NCBI RefSeq assembly: GCF_000787695.1
Contig: NZ_BBPH01000099.1
Coordinates: 1 to 36,290, forward strand
Reading direction: 5' to 3'
DNA from: Paracoccus sp. PAMC 22219
Lineage (GTDB): Bacteria; Pseudomonadota; Alphaproteobacteria; Rhodobacterales; Rhodobacteraceae
DNA length: 36,290 nt
Position numbers and translations under genes: made by a program. Below the pieces are notes generated by a model, which worked only from the letters and a program-made list of their open reading frames with translations, had not been told where the DNA came from and did no database searches. Each line of letters opens with the position of its first letter. The stretch's first letter is position 1. Positions 32,669 through 36,290 of this stretch are shown here, one piece after another.

Positions 32669-32684
32669 ACACCAGATATAGCGC
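32669..32684. promoter_or_regulatory. Possible NrdR box upstream of nrdJ
   Basis: acaccagatatagcgc agrees with the NrdR consensus acaCwAtATaTwGtgt at 12 of 16 positions. It overlaps a likely -10 for nrdJ (TATATC on the minus strand, with TTGCCA 15 bases further upstream). NrdR boxes usually come in pairs about three helical turns apart. I see no good second copy, so this is tentative. Confidence 0.4.
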
Positions 32685-32729
32685 CACAACGCGGCTGGCA
32701 AGGTCTTGACAGCGGTTCGCGCGTCGCTT

Positions 32730-33562
32730 TCAGACGGGTGTGACCGATCTGCGAAAGTCGGCTTCTATCGCAGAATAGCATGCAGCGGAAAGGGTCTTGC
32801 GGTCGTTTCCTGCGACGGGAATCGGCCTGTGCAGCCGCACGGTCACATGCCCGTGGCGTCTTGCCGCAAGAACCGACAGCAGGTGCGGCCCCAGATCCAT
32901 GTCCGCCCACCAGCCATAGAATCGCGGATCCTGTCCCGGCGGCGCACAATACACCGCACTGACCGGTTGGATCGCCAGATCGGCGGGCAGGTTTTCGGCC
33001 AAAAAGCCCTGGAACAGGGTCGGCTTGAACGGCAGCACCCGGCGTCCGTCACTCGACGTGCCTCTGGGAAGAACAGCAGACGATGGCCCGCGCGGATGCG
33101 TTCGGCGAATTCCAGCGCCTGCGCGCGGGCCAGCTTTGGGTCGCGCGTGACGAAATGCGTGTCGGTCACGCGGGTCAGGATGTTGATGCCGGGCCAGCGG
33201 GCGACCTCGGACTTGCTGACGAAAAAGACCGGCAGGGCGGCGTTCAGGGTCAGGATGTCCAGCCAGCTGGAATGGTTCGCGACCACCGCGCCGGGGCCCC
33301 GCAGGGGCAGCCCCTCGCGCCGCCAGACCAGGCCGATGCAGGCCAAAACCAGACGGCAGACGATCTGGACATGCGGGCCGGTCCAGGGGCGGCGGCGGCC
33401 GTGGACCAGACGCTCGACCCCGCGCAGCGGCAGGATCAACAGCACGCCCAGCAGCAGCACCAGAACCGCAGGAACGCCGCGACGGATCACCCGCAACCAG
33501 TCACGCAGCCCGCGCGGGGGGGCTGGCACCGGCGGTTCGGCATCGCGCCAGGTCGGGCTCAT
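32730..33562 (-). pseudogene. olsA: Lysophospholipid-type acyltransferase OlsA, frameshifted
   Basis: This is an inner-membrane 1-acyl-sn-glycerol-3-phosphate acyltransferase family enzyme. Coupled to OlsB, it would O-acylate lyso-ornithine lipid to ornithine lipid. A membrane segment VPAVLVLLLGVLLILPL is followed by the acyltransferase motif NHSSWLD (H and D catalytic), FFVSKSEVARWPG and RLLFFPE. At 33061-33062 the frame breaks. The conserved continuation (GTSSDGRR, VLPFKPTLFQGFLAENLPAD, LAIQPVSAVYCAPPGQD) is in the next frame and ends at 32730. One extra G (GAGG to GAGGG on the coding strand) restores FPEGTSSDGRRVLPFK. The start overlaps the olsB stop (ATGA). Confidence 0.9.
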
Positions 33563-34344
33563 GTCGGCTGCCAGCGGCTTTCGTAGAACTGCTTGTGCTT
33601 GGCGGACATCGCCCCCGTGTCCATCAGCAAAAACACGTCGGTCGTGTTGAAGGCACGGTCGATGAACGCCCCCTCGCCCACCAGGCCGCCAAGACGCAGA
33701 TAGGCCTTGATCAGCGCGGGCATGCCGACCAGCGCCTCGCGCCGGTCCAGGCGGTCAGGGGCGATCAGGTCCATCGTCTGGAACCCGTCGGCCCGCGCCC
33801 GCGGGCGCAGTTCCGGCGGGGCCAGGTGATGGTGATGCAGCCAAGACAGCGACGGCGCCAGCAGCGACGGGTCGGTGCCATGAAAGCTGGCCACGCCGAA
33901 CAGGATTTGGATGCCGTGGTCCAGCACATAATCGGCCAGCGCATTCCACATCAGGAACATCGCCGCCCCGCCCCGATGGTCAGGATCGACGCAGGACCGG
34001 CCCAGTTCCAGCAGCGGACGGCCGCTGTCGCGCAGCGGCGACAGGTCGTATTCGCCGTCGCAGTAGAACCTCCCGAAACCGGCCGCCACATCGCTGCGCA
34101 GCAGGCGATAGACGCCAACGACGTGATCCAGCGCATCCGCGTCGCGGCGCGTATCGATCAGGCACAGGTGGTCGACGACGGGGTCGAATTCGTCACGCTC
34201 CAGCCGGGCATCGTGATCGACCAGCGGGCCGGTGCCGCCCAGTTCCTCGACGAACACGCGATAGCGCAGGCGCTGCGCGGCCATCAGGTCGCGGGGCGTC
34301 GTGGCAAGGCGGATCTGGAAGAAGGCGGGGTCGGCGCGGTTCAC
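33559..34344 (-). CDS. olsB: L-ornithine N-alpha-acyltransferase OlsB
   Basis: This is a cytosolic GNAT-fold acyltransferase of 261 residues that attaches a 3-hydroxyacyl chain from ACP to ornithine, the first step of ornithine lipid. Family features are LRYRVFVEELGG near residue 27, CLIDTRRDADALDHVVGVYRLL, ELGRSCVDPDHRGGAAMFLMW and FGVASFHGTDP. The C-terminal part contains PALIKAYLRLGGLVGEGAFIDRAFNTTDVFLLMD. The start is GTG at 34344 with GAGG 7 bases upstream. It is coupled to the downstream olsA by a four-base overlap, the classical olsBA arrangement. The product is a phosphorus-free membrane lipid. Confidence 0.93.
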   Translation of the reverse strand: MNRADPAFFQIRLATTPRDLMAAQRLRYRVFVEELGGTGPLVDHDARLERDEFDPVVDHLCLIDTRRDADALDHVVGVYRLLRSDVAAGFGRFYCDGEYDLSPLRDSGRPLLELGRSCVDPDHRGGAAMFLMWNALADYVLDHGIQILFGVASFHGTDPSLLAPSLSWLHHHHLAPPELRPRARADGFQTMDLIAPDRLDRREALVGMPALIKAYLRLGGLVGEGAFIDRAFNTTDVFLLMDTGAMSAKHKQFYESRWQPT

Positions 34345-34480
34345 GATGGCCTCGGTGCTTGGGCTGGGGCCTGTCTAGGAAAGCCGGGCCGGCATTGCAA
34401 CACGCGCGCACCGCCCGCAGCAAGTTCCGCTTGCATCGCGCAACCTTCAGTTGCATCGTCGCGCAAGCAATATCAGGAGT

Positions 34481-34660
34481 TTACATGTCGCCCATGCGCA
34501 GGATCTGCAACGCCACGCGGCGTCCGTCGATGACCTGCTTGCCGGCTTCGGTAAAGTTCACGGTGATGCGGTCGCCGATGCGGGACTGGACCTGTCCCTC
34601 GCCCCATTCGGGCGCGCCGGGGTGACGCACGATCATGCCGGGTTCCAGGATATCGTTCAC
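34481..34660 (-). CDS. DUF3553 domain protein, 59 aa
   Basis: This small cytosolic protein reads MNDILEPGMIVRHPGAPEWG, then EGQVQSRIGDRITVNFTEAG, KQVIDGRRVALQI and LRMGDM. VRHP..PEWG.GQVQS and TVNF..AGK.VID are the DUF3553 signature, which also occurs as a C-terminal module of some UvrD helicases. The start is GTG at 34660 with GGAG 9 bases upstream. It is divergent from chpT, whose ATG lies 42 bases away. Family assignment is good; the function is unknown. Confidence 0.88.
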   Translation of the reverse strand: MNDILEPGMIVRHPGAPEWGEGQVQSRIGDRITVNFTEAGKQVIDGRRVALQILRMGDM

Positions 34661-34702
34661 CGCGAAAGCTCCATTTTCCTACTGTCTGGAAGGTAATCAC
34701 AC

Positions 34703-35326
34703 ATGACGGTCGATACAACGCGGATCGCTGCGGGCGATCTGGCCGCACTGCTGGGATCGCGGCTGTGCCACGATCTGGTGTCCCCCCTGGGGGCCATCGG
34801 CAACGGTGTCGAGCTGCTGGAGATGTCGCCCGATTTTCCGGGGCTGGCGCAATCGCCGGAACTGCGCCTGATCGCCGAGGCCGTGGGCGCGGCACGCGTG
34901 CGCATCCAGGCCTATCGCATGGCCTTCGGGATGGCGCAGGGCGAACAGCGCATCGGCCGTGCCGAACTGGCGCGGCTGCTGGACGGCATGGTCGACCAGG
35001 GCCGCCTGAAGATCACCCTGGACGCCCAGGGCGATTTCGCGCGCCCGCAGATCCGCATGCTGATCCTGGCGGTCATGTGCATGGAAAGCGCGATGCCTTG
35101 GGGTGGCCGGCTGATCGTGCTGCGCGATGGTCAGCAGTGGCGCCTGGTCGCGGAATGCGACCGCAGCAAGGTCGACCCCGGCCTGTGGGCGTGGCTGGAC
35201 GGCCCGCAACCCCGCGCCCTGGCCCCGTCCGAAGTCCATTTCGCCCTTCTGGCCGAGGCGTCGCGCGCCGAGAACCGCCCCCTGCGCCATGAGTTCGACG
35301 GCACCGGGGGCGAGATCGCGTTCTAG
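34703..35326 (+). CDS. chpT: Histidine phosphotransferase ChpT
   Basis: ChpT is a cytosolic phosphotransfer protein of 207 residues that relays phosphate from the hybrid kinase CckA to CtrA and, in some species, CpdR. The phospho-acceptor His23 lies in [20 protein letters not shown], the signature of ChpT. The C-terminal half resembles a degenerate kinase ATP-binding domain ([19 protein letters not shown]), as expected. In Rhodobacteraceae this pathway governs motility, gene transfer agents and related traits rather than viability. The stop TAG overlaps the convergent proA stop in a shared CTAG at 35323-35326. Confidence 0.92.
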   Translation: MTVDTTRIAAGDLAALLGSRLCHDLVSPLGAIGNGVELLEMSPDFPGLAQSPELRLIAEAVGAARVRIQAYRMAFGMAQGEQRIGRAELARLLDGMVDQGRLKITLDAQGDFARPQIRMLILAVMCMESAMPWGGRLIVLRDGQQWRLVAECDRSKVDPGLWAWLDGPQPRALAPSEVHFALLAEASRAENRPLRHEFDGTGGEIAF

Positions 35327-36290
35327 GCGCGGATCGTCCCGTCGCCCGTGACCAGATACTTGAAGCTGGTCAGCTGTTCCGCCCCCACCGGTCCGCGGGC
35401 ATGCATCTTGCCCGTGGCGATGCCGATCTCTGCGCCCATGCCGAATTCGCCGCCATCCGCGAACTGGGTCGAGGCGTTACGCATCAGGATCGCGCTGTCC
35501 AACCCGGCAAAGAACCGTTCGGCGGTCGCGTCATCCTCGGTCAGGATCGATTCGGTATGCTGGCTGCCGTGGCGGCGGATATGGGTGATGGCACCTTCGA
35601 CCCCGTCCACCAACTTGGCGGCGATGATCATGTCCAGGAACTCCCGCCCGAAATCGTCGGGGCTGGCCGGGACGGTGCCTGGGATCTGCGCCAGATCACC
35701 ATCGGCACGCACCTCGACCCCCGCCTCCAGCAGGTCGCGGATCAGGATGTCGCCGTGGCGGTCAAAGAACGCCCGGTCGATCAGCAGGCATTCGGCCGAT
35801 CCGCAGACGCCCGTGCGCCGCGTCTTGGCGTTCAGCACCACGCGCCGCGCCTTGTCGAGATCGGCGGCGCCGTCGGCATAGACGTGGCAGATCCCCTCCA
35901 GATGCGCGAAGACCGGCACGCGGGCCTGCTCCTGCACCAGACCCACCAGCCCCTTGCCGCCGCGCGGGATGATCACGTCGATCAGCCCCTGCGCGCCCAG
36001 CATGGCGCTGACCGCGGCGCGGTCGCGCGTGGGCACCATCTGGATGGCGGTCTCCGGCAACCCCGCCGCCCGCAGACCCTCGACCATGCAGGCATGGATC
36101 GCGGCGCTGGAATGCAGGCTTTCGGACCCGCCACGCAGAATCACCGCATTGCCGGATTTCAGCGCCAGCGCGCCTGCATCGGCGGTGACATTCGGGCGGC
36201 TTTCATAGATGACGCCGATCACGCCGATGGGCGTGCGCACGCGGCGGATATGCAGACCAGTGGGCCGGTCCCATTCCGCAATCACCTGCC
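35323..36290 (-). CDS. proA: Gamma-glutamyl phosphate reductase ProA (5' part beyond window)
   Basis: ProA is the second enzyme of proline synthesis and reduces gamma-glutamyl phosphate to the semialdehyde with NADPH. About 322 C-terminal residues are present; roughly the first 100 lie beyond 36290. Visible motifs are [48 protein letters not shown] and [13 protein letters not shown] with the catalytic Cys. The end is [15 protein letters not shown]. The frame is still open at the window edge, and the GTG at 36285 is internal rather than a start. The usual partner proB would lie beyond the edge. Confidence 0.95.
   Translation of the reverse strand, partial: QVIAEWDRPTGLHIRRVRTPIGVIGVIYESRPNVTADAGALALKSGNAVILRGGSESLHSSAAIHACMVEGLRAAGLPETAIQMVPTRDRAAVSAMLGAQGLIDVIIPRGGKGLVGLVQEQARVPVFAHLEGICHVYADGAADLDKARRVVLNAKTRRTGVCGSAECLLIDRAFFDRHGDILIRDLLEAGVEVRADGDLAQIPGTVPASPDDFGREFLDMIIAAKLVDGVEGAITHIRRHGSQHTESILTEDDATAERFFAGLDSAILMRNASTQFADGGEFGMGAEIGIATGKMHARGPVGAEQLTSFKYLVTGDGTIRA

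Noticed and set aside
32636..32729. A cobalamin riboswitch before nrdJ
   Set aside because: The leader is under 100 bases and lacks the B12-box, too short for the roughly 200-base aptamer.
1..36290. CRISPR arrays, insertion sequences, rRNA genes or toxin-antitoxin pairs
   Set aside because: I saw no regularly spaced repeats, no transposase with terminal repeats, no rRNA signature and no recognisable toxin-antitoxin pair.

Overview
The window looks like chromosome of a high-GC alphaproteobacterium of the family Rhodobacteraceae, probably close to Paracoccus. The grounds are strongly GC-biased third codon positions, the pair of DUF6456 and DUF6477 proteins that I know mainly from Rhodobacterales, a ChpT phosphotransferase of the CckA-ChpT-CtrA pathway, a class II NrdJ, ornithine-lipid genes and a RutR-controlled reductive pyrimidine pathway. 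This placement rests on protein resemblance, not on a search.

Layout. 1-700 is a less GC-rich stretch with no convincing gene. 811-2877 holds a tiny lipoprotein, a BolA-GrxD iron-sulfur pair, a perfect terminator, then two membrane stress-type proteins. 2990-8468 holds tRNA-Leu(CAA), lipA, oxyR, the DUF6456 and DUF6477 genes and a HerA-like ATPase. 8469-8947 is intergenic and carries two candidate small RNAs in tandem. 8948-9732 is an IalB-family gene broken by one base. 9803-12477 is an lpxD-acp-KAS operon for lipid A acylation or special fatty acids. 12548-15070 is a divergent pair of cell-wall enzymes (YcbB-like L,D-transpeptidase and DUF882/YcbK-like peptidase). 15204-16402 holds two convergent TetR-family genes, the second being rutR.

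16475-24308 is the metabolic centrepiece. Its order is a promoter, a near-perfect RutR box, a beta-alanine aminotransferase, a ureidopropionase-type amidohydrolase, a dihydropyrimidinase and a four-gene ABC importer with a THI5/NMT1-type binding protein. Together they would import a pyrimidine-like compound, open the dihydropyrimidine ring, remove the carbamoyl group and transaminate the beta-amino acid. Dihydropyrimidine dehydrogenase, the first step, is not in the window. 24344-28611 is an RND efflux pump with its periplasmic adaptor. 28697-30143 holds a broken small gene, a CAP-domain lipoprotein and two very small genes. 30372-34344 holds nrdJ and the ornithine-lipid genes olsB-olsA. 34481-36290 holds a DUF3553 gene, chpT and the 3' part of proA.

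The most striking global feature is that four genes (ialB family at 9430, a small hypothetical at 28920, nrdJ at 31987, olsA at 33061) are each broken by loss of exactly one G:C base in a short G/C run. Each is restored by adding one base. This looks like systematic sequence error more than biology, but it needs read-level checking. The best candidates for undescribed biology are the two tandem small RNAs at 8539-8751 and the tiny genes at 29791 and 30015.
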